Source: Burhinus oedicnemus
Lineage: Eukaryota; Chordata; Aves; Charadriiformes; Burhinidae
Reading direction: 5' to 3'
Length of the DNA stretch: 64,000 bases
Assembly (NCBI GenBank): GCA_008921705.1
Contig: VFFE01006834.1
Location: 807,293-871,292, forward strand
Shown here: piece by piece, positions 36,550-48,033 of the stretch
Position numbering within the stretch: the first letter of the stretch is position 1
How the letters are laid out: every line of letters begins with the position of its first letter
Notes under the pieces: generated by a model
Databases searched by the model: none
Told to the model about the DNA's origin: nothing
Seen by the model: only the letters and a program-made list of their open reading frames with translations
Made by a program: the position numbers and the translations under genes

Positions 36550-37560
36550 CATCACCTCCCTTTGGTTCTCCTCAGGAACAGTGGGACTTGTGCCTGGGTA
36601 AAATCTGAGCAGGAATTTTAGGAAAGGAGGCCACAGACCTGCTTTCCTCTGGAGCAGAGCCTCCCACGGGGATCGCTTTTGCCTCCTCCTTTACTGTTTT
36701 TGTCATTCTGGTCTGCCTGGCAATGATATTTTACGTCTGGCGTTACTTTAATAATAAAAATAAAAAAGGGGAAAAGCTTTCTTGGTAGCTGTGTATATAT
36801 TTGATACAATCTCCTTTTACTGAGTGTAAGGCCATTGGAGGAACGGGTTATCTCAGGGCTGCAAACCCCCATTCTATTAGTCTGTTTGAAGTTATCTAGA
36901 AAGTCTGTTTGAAATATAGCCTCCTTCTCCCCCTCCCTCTCAACCTTCCTTCCCCTTAAATATATTTTCAGGCCCAGATCAAAACAAGACTGTACTGCAA
37001 TACAAAACATTGTTTAAAAGGTCTTTACTCCCAGGTTTTATTTTTAGCCCATTCCGGTAAATGGGGCTGGTCCAGCTTGATTCTAACCTTTATGCAAATT
37101 TAACTATAATTCAGCACAATATTTATAAGATTCAGAGTTAATTAAATCCCAGTGGAGATCGGACCCTGTATGACCTCATTACAGTTATACACAACCGCCT
37201 AATTTCCCAGAACAACTGCCGAGTGGAGGGTGCGCTAATTTAGGGAATGTATGGACATATGTACTGTCTAGATGTCTGTCTGTTACAGCTGAAATGGCAA
37301 GATTACTGCTCCTCGCTTTAACGAACTCTTATTGAAAATCACATTAGCTTTTGTTAATAGACTCTTTTTTTGTTCCGCTGGATCTTTAATCGATAGAAAT
37401 AAAATTAAAGAGACATTAATTATCAAGCCTTGAGTTCCTGAGCTGGAAGGCATTTTAGAAATGCAAAGTATTATTATTGCTATTAATTTTATTAGATAGG
37501 CCTCATTTTTTCCCCTACATAATGAAGAATTTAGGCGGCTTTCACCTGTGTGCGAAGGGG
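36550..37560. promoter_or_regulatory. Strong candidate developmental enhancer block
   Basis: This kilobase is AT-rich, has no recognisable mobile element and carries dense transcription-factor-like words. They include a consensus POU octamer ATGCAAAT at 37092-37099, TTAATTAA at 37138-37145, ATTAATTAT at 37415-37423, ATCGAT at 37389-37394 and many TTTAAT or TTTATT words. A minus-strand frame at 36618-37010 is lysine-rich because of A/T runs and matches no family. The look is that of a conserved gene-desert enhancer. The target gene is unknown and the call depends on a conservation test. Confidence 0.5.
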
Positions 37561-37948
37561 CTAGCTCGAGGCCCCTTGCATCGCTCAGGTCTTATTTGGG
37601 AGGCTTCAGAGTAAGGCTTAAATGATTCATGGGAGCAAGGATGGGAAGTTACCGTCTGTGAGCAGCTGAAAATTAGATCAATCCTTGTGTCCTTTAGTAC
37701 ACGTGATCTGGTGTGTACAAAGACACACAGGCACATGCAAATGTGTGTGGGGGGGTAACTTCATTTTCAATCTGAATACTTCTCCTGATCTTCTATGTTT
37801 AGTCTTCTAGGGTGTTGCCTGCTATTGCCATGAAGGCTGGGAGTGGGTCTTTCTCAAGAGAACGTTCAGAGAAGAAACTCCATACAGGGGAATAGGAAGG
37901 AAAAATGGTGTTTGAATGTATTGTAGTCCAAAGTTGACTGAGAAAAAC

Positions 37949-38040
37949 ATGATTTGGTCGTAAATAGCTTTCACTGTATTTGGATTAATTTCATATGATT
38001 TGGTTGTAAATAGATTTCACTGTATTTGGATTAATTTCAT
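37949..38040. repeat. Tandem duplication, two 46-bp copies
   Basis: Bases 37949-37994 are repeated at 37995-38040 with only two differences (GGTCG against GGTTG, TAGCTT against TAGATT). Each copy carries GGATTAATTTCAT, a TAAT-type core, so the duplication also doubles potential binding sites. About 96% identity suggests a recent event. Confidence 0.95.
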
Positions 38041-40199
38041 TTGGGACAAAATTCCACTGCTGCTTTTCCTATGAAAATGAAGCACTTTTATCTAGTAAAA
38101 TTATGGAATTACAGTGTTTGGAATTCTGTCGTGAACATGAAAAAGGAATTGCTTTTGGGGGTTTTTTTGGTGTGGTAGGGTTTTTTGGCGAAAAACCCAG
38201 CAGGAGTGACTACAAGTAACTGGTTTTCAATCTGCAAAACCCCTTTATTTTCATAATCGTATTCAGAACTGAACCTTTTGTTTTGATCTATATTTAAAAA
38301 AAAATCTCCCTTGGGTTTTTTGTTTGCTTGTTGGTTTGTTTAGTTTTTCGTGAGTGTTCTTTCAGTTTCTTTTACTCATGAAAGGGATGAAAGGTAGGAA
38401 CACGAGGTTTTGCTTTCTCAACGTGGGTTTGCACTTTCAGCACGTAAATATTTTCACCAGTTCATCCGCAACACGTACATACGTATTCCCACTAGCAGTC
38501 CCACTTGCCGTGAGAAGTCAGCAGCCTGCAGTGTTTGAATCTGACCTGCTTTGCACCGATCCGTTACGCGTTTGGATCCATAGGTGCCGGGGCACGTGTG
38601 CAAAGTTCCGATAGAGTTTACAAAACAAAGCATATACTTGAGTGTGCAAAACGGTAACATCATTCCTTTGTGTAGCATTAGAGACAAGAAAATAAAATCG
38701 CCATAATCTTCATTTGCACCAGGGAATGGACAGCTTTCATAATCATTTCTTTGTTATTACTGGATATGGGTGCGCTCAAGTCAGATGAAAGGGTAAGTAA
38801 AACGAACACGCATTTGATGATCGGGAATGACATAGGCAAAGATACAGCAAACAGAGTGAGGAGGACTTTACCGAGCAATGAATGACGGGACCTCTGATCT
38901 CCGTGCCCACAACTTCGTATGATAGAAAAGGCAGCTGCAATCTGTTCCATTTAACGTGAGCTAAGCACAGCCCTCGGGCTGTTTGGAAGCTGCCAGGGAG
39001 CTTTGCATTGCACAAAGTTTGGGCACCTTGCTGAATTCCGTGGCTGTAGCTGTGCTGCAGCACTTGACACTTTAAAGGAGAGAAAAGGGTGGGAAGTTTC
39101 TTAAACAGCTTTCTGCCAAATGAGGAATGGTACCCTTACGCTGGTCAAAACTGCTGGGTGAATGGGGATTTCAAACTGTGGCATCTTTGTTCCCTTCCTC
39201 CAGGAACAAACTCAAAAGTGATTCTGTGTCTGGGATGCAAAATGCCAGGAGAAGACGACTGGATGAAGAGTATCATCAGCACTGGTAGACACACACAAAG
39301 GCAAAAGCAAAAAGCCCAGCAGGCCAGAGAGGACGGAGTATCTTTATCACAGAAACACCCTTTGAGAGCTTCCTGAGGGCCTGTGGGGGTTTTGTGGTGG
39401 TTGGGCTTTTTGGGGGGTTTGCTTTACACTGCCTTCAGACTTGCTCTACTTCATTAATTTTTAACAATTTATCAGTATGGGAAGATAAATCCCCTGCAGT
39501 CCCTTTTAATATATTTTCTTCTTTTCAAGTAAATGATTGATGAGTATCAATATAATTGTTCAATACAGAGTGGTTGCTAATGTAGGGACCCTGTTGCCTG
39601 AGGGTTCCTACCATAGTTTATAACCCCGCGCAGATTGTCTGGTTAAGATCTTAAGTAGCCAAAGCTGTAAAAGTTTATGTATATGTGTGGGTGGGGGAAT
39701 AGAGAGAGCTTACAAGTAAGCAAGACGCATTTCCATTAATCATGTTGCTTTCCTTTTGGCTGCTGGATTGGGCAATACGTTCTTAGCTGCGCCAGTTGGG
39801 TGGGGAAGAGTTTCTCTATGTTAATATTTGCCTCTGGAAAACAGGACCCAAAGCGTCGGTGTTACGTGGAAGGAGTCTCATTGAGGAGAAAGCGCGGTCT
39901 GCTAGTTGAGGCGCAGAGCAGGGGTTTGGCTGATCTGGGTTCTGTTTTCATCCCTGCTGGGGATTTGCTGCATTACACCAAACATGCAGTTTGGTCACCG
40001 GCAGGAATTACTGAGCTCCAGTGTGACAGGGCGAGTTGTTGCTGCATCGACTCGATGGTACGCTTCTGCCCCCGGGGCTGGAGCTCACGGCCACTCAAGC
40101 AGTCTTCCGGTGGTCTTCACACCATTAAGACTCCTTTCACTTTGGACGCCGTCATCAATATTGCATTAGCGTAGTTCCATGGATCTCCAGGGACAGACA
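38041..40199. other. Noncoding stretch with G/T-rich runs
   Basis: Bases 38150-38190 and 38300-38350 are rich in G and T homopolymer runs (GGGGGTTTTTTTGGTGTGG and the like). A G/T-rich stretch at 39383-39420 has runs of five, three and six G. A scrap near 39925-39975 (GGGTTCTGTTTTCATCCCTGCTGG) may be MIR-derived. No gene is recognisable. Confidence 0.45.
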
Positions 40200-40320
40200 A
40201 GAGCCCCTTTTGGTAGGTGCTGAACAGTCACAAAACAAAGATAGTCCCTGCCATGATCTCACCATTTCAGGAGACTGGAAACAGATGGATGCGCAGACAC
40301 AAGAGTATGCAGGGAAGCAA
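40200..40320 (-). mobile_element. Ancient SINE/LINE-tail remnant, minus strand
   Basis: The plus-strand words 'GGTAGGTGCTGAACAGTCACAAAACAAAGATAGTCCCTGCCATGATCTCACC' match the remembered sauropsid pattern 'GTAGGCGCTGTACAAACACATAGTAAGAGACAGTCCCTGCCCCAAAGAGCT'. This is the reverse complement of the 3' part also seen in the remnant at 9058-9235. Beyond about 40270 the match fades. Confidence 0.6.
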
Positions 40321-41187
40321 CGGCGACAGCGCTGGCCAGCACACTGGTGGGCGGTCTCGACACACCAACCACCAAACTGCTGTCAAGCGTTTTTGGGTTT
40401 CATTTAGTATCTTGAGTCTTAAAGGAAGACGAACTGTAGAGCGACATGGGTGTGTGAACGGTCCCGGCACCATTGCAGGGGAACATCAGGTGGGGACTAG
40501 GTGTGCAAGTCCCACACGCACGTTGTGAGAGCTGTCGCGTCTCTGTAAGGCTGGGTTGTACAGCTGATGAGATAGTAAATTAAACAGTATATAATCTAAT
40601 GTCTTCACTAACCTTTAAAAGCAAAGCTGAGATAAAAAAGGCTTGGGATGTCTTCCTAGATAGTTAATGCTACGGAGATGCCACTATGGACAGTTTTGCA
40701 ACATGTGAGTCGAAGCAAAAATGAAGTAAATTCAAATAATGTCTGGTGTTTCTTTACGTTTGGAAATTTCCAGTACTTGTGTTTTTAAATTGCTTTTAAG
40801 GACAGATCTGTGATGGGTTTTAAAAATAGATAGTAAAAAAACCAAAGCTCCCCAACAGAATAGAAGTGAGTCTTACATTTCAAAGTCTGCATCAAATTCT
40901 TACAGTAACCTATATTTTTAGTAAATAGGGGAAGTTTCTGTGGTAGTAAGCTAACTCCTATAGTCACTATGTATTTTGTGCAATTTTTCTACAAAGAAAG
41001 CATTATTTTTCCCACTAATACAACTACCAACATACATACAAATGCGTAATACTATTTAGCACTTCTGTATGATAGCATTTTAAATTTTCAGAGCCATATA
41101 TTGATTGATTCCGCATTTCATTCACCTTTCAGTTTTTCAGTACTTTTGTTCCGCCTCTCTGAATGGGGTCCTAAAACCCCATCCCAT
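40321..41187. other. Noncoding stretch, no gene seen
   Basis: AT-rich unique sequence with no gene, repeat family or RNA gene that I can recognise. Confidence 0.5.
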
Positions 41188-41285
41188 TTTGACTTGCTGA
41201 AGGTCACCAAACGAAGCCATGACTTTCTAGTTTCTGTGATCTGTACCGAGACCTCTACACCAGGCTACCTCATTCTGCACAGGGG
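41188..41285 (-). mobile_element. Ancient MIR-type SINE remnant, minus strand
   Basis: The plus-strand order 'GACTTGCTGAAGGTCACCAAACGAAGCC', then 'TGTACCGAGACCTCTACACCAGGCTACCTCATTCTGC', follows the reverse-complement MIR-type order (GACTTGCCCAAGGTCACACAGCAAG, AGGTCTCCTGACTCCCAG, CATGCTGCC). It is diverged. The frame that runs through it is not a gene. Confidence 0.5.
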
Positions 41286-42127
41286 TGGGAAGTGATCTCA
41301 TCCGGGTAAGGGACAGAAGCAGAAACAACTTTATAGATGGCAAAGGAAACATTAAAAAAATCCATTTGTGGGTACATATTCTCTCCAAACAGATGAGGCA
41401 ATTAAAAGAGAAAAAAACGACAACAAAGGAGAAGCAGAGTCTACTAACGTTTGCTCAGTGTGAATCTCAGATTTCTCTGTGGGAGTTATTTAAATTTACA
41501 CCAGCGAAAGAGGCAGCGAAAGTGGCTTTCCACAGCCCGATGCCCCACATCTCCTTCTGCCGTAAATTAACCTGCTTTCCCAATGACTTCACTGCGCTAA
41601 CTCCCTGGAGCAAGTGCCGAGATGACAGAGCGCAGCGCTGGGTGTCTGGTGCTGGTTCCCCAGACCTGGCTCTGGACAGAGTTTTTTAGGAGTGATTAAT
41701 TCCTCAATTCGCACTCGGAGCTTCGCATGGACAAACAGCCCTGTTTGCTCACGTGAGATGAATTGCAGAATCAGGACCCCGCAGCGTGCCTGGTAGGGAA
41801 GGCAAGGTTGCGTCGCTGTTCGGAGATTCTGTTTTGAGAAGTCTAAATTACAAAACTGTTCATTTTGTTTAAAGAAAGATTATGATCTCTGGAAGAAATA
41901 TAGTACTGGAAGCAGCGATGCACACAGGGCTTGGAAACATTCAGCGTATTTGACTTCACTGAAAAAAACCCCTCCCAGACAATGCACCGGCCGTTAAATA
42001 AAGGTATTCGCTTAGCCTGGAGCAGCAGAATTATTTGGAAAAAGTTAAGTCTCGCAAAGATAAACAATTGGCTTAGTTTAACCATCCTCATATTTGTTAC
42101 ACGGCTGCTATTGATCTCTTGATTGTG
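41286..42127. other. Noncoding stretch, no gene seen
   Basis: A 134-codon plus-strand frame at 41285-41689 begins in an old SINE and has no known domain. A minus-strand frame at 41843-42322 is long only because it crosses the GC-rich island at its right-hand end. Confidence 0.5.
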
Positions 42128-42296
42128 CCATTGCCAGGGAGCGCCGTGACGGATCCCTGGCCGCCCGGGACGGGCTGAGGACCCGATGGGAGCCCCCGGC
42201 TCCGCAGCTGCGGTCGGGGCCGGGGGCAGCAGGAGGCACTGCCGGCACGGCGGGCTCTCCGGGGACGGGCGCGGGGAGACTCCTTCCAGCCGGATG
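42128..42296. promoter_or_regulatory. Isolated CpG-rich island
   Basis: About 170 bp is very GC-rich with roughly 20 CpG dinucleotides by count (for example GGCCGCCCGGGACGGGC and CGGGGACGGGCGCGGGG). It is abruptly flanked by AT-rich DNA on both sides (TTGATCTCTTGATTGTG on the left, GTTTGTGATATACAG on the right). CpG density this high in the AT-rich part of a gene desert suggests an unmethylated island, for example a promoter or CpG-rich enhancer. It is shorter than usual promoter islands. GC-biased conversion or an inserted sequence are alternatives. Confidence 0.5.
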
Positions 42297-45200
42297 AGGA
42301 GTTTGTGATATACAGAACCCAAACATGTATCAGTGCGGGGAAATGTTATAGGTTTATGAGGAGAGTGATTAAAAATGTATCAAAGAGGCTTGTAAAGCTT
42401 ATGGTTCAAGTTAACTGTATGAAGTAAACAGCCTTTAAGTGTCTCCTGGGACTGTGACAGATAGTCTGTGGGTGTTACTGCAACATGGTACTAGTGATTG
42501 TTCTGGCCATCCCAAACTAATCACCATCTGTGTGTATGAGCCTCTCGGGAGCTCCTGGTTGTTGGACAATCATGGTTGTTAGCATTTTTAATCAGTTTCT
42601 GTGCAGCACAGATAGAAACCGTATGCTCCAGCCTTTATTTTCCCTACTTGCGGAGAATTACTTATTGCAGCACTGAAACGGGGATGTGGGAGTTCCTGCT
42701 AATTTTAGAGGGTCACATTCACCTCGTGCACCCAGTCGCGGTGACATTTCCCTCGATGTTCCCTGCCCCTGCTCCGAAGCGCTACGGTAAGAATTACGCT
42801 CTTGTTTTGCTGCTGGCAAGGTGGATTGAAATGCGCGTCCTTCGCGCAGCCTGGCAAAGAGCCCTGCTCCTCGTGGCCATGCTTCCCGCGTGACTCAAAG
42901 GCACTGACACAAATGCATAACATTCGGGATCACGGTTGGGGAGATGGAGTTGGGGGGTTTATTGTCCTTCTCGGTAGTGAGAAATAGCTGCTGAAGTAGG
43001 AAGAACCAGAGCAGATCATTGCCTGAAGCAGGAGGCTCTGTGCAGTTGAAGTTATAGGCCCTGGGAGAGTTCCCAGCTGTACTCGCCTGGCTGTCGATGC
43101 AAGAGAGACTGCAGGGGAAGACGGCTCCGAGAAGCGGAGGGGCAAAACAGAGAGGGAAAAGGATGGCTTAGATCCAGGCTCTGAGGAGCAGAGACAACGC
43201 TAAAAAGAAAAAGCTCTTCTCTCATTCTGTACTGAAGTGCAGCTCATCTCGACAATTAATCCTTTAAGAATTAAAATCTGGGGGCCTGGATCCGCACTCC
43301 GCAGTCATTTGACATCTGTGCGGAGTGGCTGGAGAAGCGCTGCCGTGCCGGGTCTGCTGGAGCTTTGCACAAGCGGAACCGGCTCTTCACGTGCGAGGCT
43401 GCAAGGCAGCCCGGCCCGGAAAATGCTGAATTGTCAAACCTGGCATCAGCTCTAGTGCCCCTTGTCCCCACCTCCCTTCCCCAGCCCCAGATGTAGCTAC
43501 TAAGTGCCACACAAAGGGCTGTGGACGTGCGGAAGAGAAGGCAGTTATTGTACGCTGGAGGTAAAGAGGGGAGAAGAGAGGAACAGCGAGCCGGCTAAAT
43601 TCCCTCCTGTTACAAACAGGCTGGAGTTCTTGCCTTAAATGAAATGGCTTTTTTGTTTTCATTATCAATATTGCCATCAGTTTTCTTGAACTCTGCTCTC
43701 CTTTTCTTTTCTTTTTTAAAGGACTTGTATCAGGCTTCTTATTAATTTTCCTTTAGCCGCGAGGGTGGGAAGCCGAGGGGCAGTGTGCCGCCGGTGGGTT
43801 TATTATTAGTTGTTGTTGCTGTGACTGTGCAACTGTGTGAACAGGAGCAAGTTTTGAAGAATGAATTCGAATTAATAGAGCAATTTTCCGGTGCACAGAC
43901 AGGTGGCCTATTTGAGTGGAGGGTAAGCCGTTCTCTGCAGCGTTTGGGTGATGGGTCTGATATATTTATTCATGTTGATGTGAACAAACAGTTCATTCTC
44001 TCCAGTCCCATCTATGAATCGTGTAAAGTCTAACACAAAAGAGTTTCGTAGTCGGTGCCATGCCTGCGGCGCAGAAAGGCGGTCTGTGGCTTCCCACCCT
44101 TCTTTCTGGTACTTGAAAGAGGTGTCTCACTGGCAGCTGTTTTCTGGTGCTTGCAGACCCCGTTGACAAGTAATTTCTGTTTATCTGTTGTCAAAAGGGA
44201 CAGTTGTATGTGATTAGGTGTATATTGATTATCTGATTTAAAACACAGATGTTTCCACGTCAACTGTGCTGTGCCCCCAGTCTCTTTCAAAGCACCGGTA
44301 CACTCCTCAGCGTCGTGCAGCAGAGTGGGGTTGGTGCTGTTTTGGGTACGATCTGCTGTTACTGTCCTCCAGCCTGGCTACCCGAGGTGGTGGGATGTGT
44401 AGAATACGGTAGAGTCCGTTTAGGGTCTGAGAACTGCTGTCGGTCAGGTGCTCTCACTGCAACCGTACTGCAATCGCATTTACACCAACCTAGGAATTCC
44501 TTCTGGAGTGGGCAGAATATTGAGAATTCAGAGAGTTAACGGCCCAAGTGGGTTATAATAGCCATAATCACCAACGCTGTGCCTCTTAAATGCATGTGTC
44601 TTTATCTGTCAGCCTTGAAGATCATCATGGGCCTGTGCGAAATGAAAAAACACTTTAACTGCTTCATATTAACTAACATACCAGAGCCCTTGTGACATTA
44701 TCGTTGTGTCTGCACTTGAGAACTCTTCGTCGATTATAACAAAACATGCTCCTGGCTGCTGGTAACCCAAGCGTGTTGCCAAATTCATCACTGCTCAGAA
44801 AGCAGGAGGAACCTGGACTTGCAAACGTGCTTCTCCTGGCAACCACCAGAACCCAAGCTTGTGCCTCTCGCAGTGCAAGGCATGGTGGGTCTTCTCATAA
44901 AATTAAAACTGGCTTGTTAGTTAAGTGGCTAAGCCTGGCTACTCCTTCCTTCCTGTCAGAGAAGGTTTGCCTCCACCCAGAGGGGAAGGAGAAGAGTCAG
45001 ACTGGGAGAGGAACAGACTGCGGTGGTGAAGCGCCAGTTTTAAAGATGCGAATGGCTCCTTGGCATGACTGGGTGAATCGGTACCTCCGCATTGCTGGTT
45101 TGCATTCATTTCAGATCTAGACTGTAACAGAGGAGCCACTCCCTGTCTTGTACAGGCCACTTTAAAAGTTTAGGCAGTAAGGATTTATCTTCGCAAGTAA

Positions 45201-46039
45201 ATTAAAGAGTGCCAAAGGCATTCCCAGGCACTCGAATAAGGTTGTACAAGGTGGTAGAATGGACCTTCTGCTGTGTCCCACATGTTCCTTGCACGGCCCA
45301 GGAGGCAGGCGGCTCCCAGGATGGTTCTCAGCCACTCCATGCCAGCTCACCCCGCTGCCTGGGAGCTTTCTCAGATACGTTTAGTTGACTTGCATAGAAA
45401 TAAGCGTCTGCTTCTATCTCACACCTCAGATGCTTCTACCTCATATGCCCTCACAAGCTGTGCAGATCTCTCTTTGCAGAGGACTTGCTCTAGAGACCTG
45501 GGCGGGCAGCTGGGACTCTAGAATAAACTGTATTTTACTTGGTGTGGGGAAGCGGGACGTGACCTGCCAGCTGTTTGGCCTTTAGGGGAAATTCCACTTT
45601 GTGAGGCCAGTCCATGCGCGACAGGTGGGAAACGTGAAAACAGCCTGCTCTAAGTGGTTGTGGAGAACCGTTTAACTGAAGTAAAATTTGGTTACTGATT
45701 ATTTTACCTCTTTACTCCTTTTCCTAGGGTTATATTTTCACATTTAGCAGGCCTGATTCTTCTGTCAATATTCAGGCAAAATCAAAAGGACTTTTATCCG
45801 AATTAGGACCCACAAAGTAGGTCCAAATGTAACCAGCTGTATCCAGGTCACCTATAGCTACGCACACAACCCCATGAAAGGCTATATGTGTAGCGCTGGG
45901 TGTCAGACCTATATCACTGCAAGAAGGAATTTATTCTAACCCGTACTTCTTCCAATTAAGCACTGGTGGTTGCTGCCGCTGCGACATGTACTGATAAATG
46001 GATGTGGCAGGATCGACTGTGAATGTTTTGGCAGCAGCC
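42297..46039. other. Noncoding stretch, no gene seen
   Basis: Mixed-composition unique DNA. Several frames of 80-124 codons occur on both strands (for example 42576-42893 and 44746-45120) with no recognisable domain. No RNA gene or mobile element is recognisable. Confidence 0.5.
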
Positions 46040-46340
46040 CTCCTTCAGGTAGCTATTAACTTTATTTTTTAATATGAAATTCAGGCACTAAATCCAAGGA
46101 AAAAAAAAGCATACATAATGTAGGTTAATTAAAATGCCTGTAAATGAACAGGTGACAGGTGTCGAGCCCCATGACAACCACAACTGGAGAAATGAAAGCG
46201 CAACAGACTATTAGGATTCCTGTGTTAATCAGGTAATAGTAACTTGGGTAATTACAAAATCATATGAAATCTTTTTTAAATCCCAAACCTCATTTATAGC
46301 CTTTTGGAGATAAAATATAAAATGTAGAGTTTTAATCCAA
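46040..46340. promoter_or_regulatory. Candidate enhancer with paired E-boxes
   Basis: This AT-rich block carries TTAATTAA at 46125-46132, two CAGGTG E-boxes one base apart (46149-46154 and 46156-46161), and a RUNX-like AACCACA at 46176-46182. Downstream are TTAATCAGGTAATAG and GGTAATTACAAAATCATATG. The clustering within about 130 bp is what an enhancer core looks like. Function and conservation are inferred. Confidence 0.42.
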
Positions 46341-46964
46341 AAGGACTTTCTCTTCTCTGGAGCCCTCAATCTCCGATTTCTTCCATGGCTGACACAATTA
46401 AGGGTCGGGTTTTTTTTCTTTCCCCTCTCTTCAATTTTATTTTAATTAAGAAATATTAAGTTAAAAGCCACCAAAGAGTTTGAGTTTCTATCTCTTCGGC
46501 AGGTATTTGGTAGTCACTTATGTGTCCCGAGGCTTTTTTCTGTATAACAGGTAGAACCTGCCGTGTGCATCTGTTGGGTCTAAGAGGTGGAATTCATTTT
46601 CGTGCTGAGAAGCAGCACAGGGCATGTGTGAGATGAACCTGGAATAGACTGGAGCCTGCTCTGTCTTCCCAGGAGCAAATTACACCGCAGATGACGAAGA
46701 GGACTTCTGATTAAAATCTTTTTCCTATGAATATGAGCAAAGGTGGTGATACTGTTTCGTATCTGATATGCAAACTACGACATGTAACACTCCTAAGACA
46801 ATACGCCGTTGTTGCAGCCTTTCCCATGCTGAAAAGCCCATCCAGATGTTGTTTCCCAAGAAAACAGATTGAACCCTCCTGGGGAGATGCTCATAGCCAT
46901 TCCCTCTCTGCTTCTTGAGTTTTACCCTCTAAGCAGGGTCTTGATCCCAAGTAGAAAGTTTATC

Positions 46965-47068
46965 AGAGGTGCTAAGTGGCTTGCCCAAGGTCATTAATAC
47001 AAATCAGTAGGAAAATGAAAAACTTCCAGACTTTTTCTGTAATTACCAAGGCACATGCCTCTCTCTGG
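46965..47068 (-). mobile_element. Ancient MIR-type SINE remnant, minus strand
   Basis: The plus-strand words 'GTGCTAAGTGGCTTGCCCAAGGTCATTAATACAAATCAGTAGG', then 'AACTTCCAGACTTTTTCTGT', then 'CAAGGCACATGCCTCTCTCTGG' follow the reverse-complement MIR order (TTAAGTGACTTGCCCAAGGTCACACAGC...AGTCAGTGG...GACTCCCAGTCC...CATGCTGCCTCTC). GGCTTGCCCAAGGTCA is nearly intact. Confidence 0.75.
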
Positions 47069-48000
47069 ATCTGTCAAAGAAGAAGAAAAAAAAAAATTTG
47101 GCTGTAATTAGGGCTAGGAGATAGTGCGCCTGCTCAGAACCTGCGCTAGGGTTCACTCTGTGAAGAACCCTTGGAGGCTGATCTCAGCAGCTAGCATGTA
47201 AGGATTTTTTTTAGGTTTTCTTGGTAAAATCCAGATATCAAAAATGAAAAACAGTATTTTTCATCCTTGTCCCTGCAATAGAATTTATTGTCCCTGGGCT
47301 ATAGACAGCCAGACAAATAGAAACAGATTTTTTTCTTTCTTTGACTTGGAAGATGAGAACATGTTTTGTACATTCCTAAGTTGCAGCCAACATAAAGGTC
47401 TTTATCTTCAAGGAAATCAGTAGTTTGATTCTTGGTAATATGCCACTAACCCAGACAGTGACAAATTTCCCAGCTTCACCCTCCATACCAGGAAGATGAT
47501 GACATTCGTCTCCCATCAAGAGAAACAAGGGGAGCTTCCCTCCCTTTCTGTTTTCTGATCAACGCTGTTTATAAACGAAACAAAGAAAAGGATGGAGCCT
47601 TATTTTAGGAAGCTTTCGGACCACAAGTTGTGTTCAGGATTAAAGGTCAGGATGGGAAATCTGCCAAGGTTTCCCCTCCCTACTGCTACTAATTGTCACT
47701 GCTCCAGTGGAAGAAAAAAAAAAAAAAAGAAAAGAAAACTGTATTAGGGGAAAAAACCCAAACCACTAGTCAGAATAGCAAGGAGAAAACGGAAGTCAGG
47801 CTTCATCTAGTGCTTGAGATATGCCCTACATAGACGCTATTGAATTCTACCCACCTCTGTGCCAGCCTCCCCTGGGCATGGTGGACAGTACTTATTTTGT
47901 TTGGGGGGTTTTTTTCCCCTCCCTCCCTCACTCTGCCTCCTTTGGTGTTTTTATTCAGGCACAGCAGGCACCCAAGTGAACGCTGACAAGCATTGGCACA

Positions 48001-48033
<33 letters not shown>

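Noticed and set aside
39383..39420. G-quadruplex
   Set aside because: Only three runs of three or more G are present at usable spacing, so a canonical four-tract structure is not supported.
41843..42322. 159-codon minus-strand frame as a gene
   Set aside because: The frame is open at its start only because of the GC-rich island. The remainder reads like translated AT-rich noncoding DNA with no family match.
48006..48033. Poly(A) tail of a retrocopy
   Set aside because: The upstream 200 bp shows no gene-like sequence or element end. It reads as an interrupted A microsatellite.
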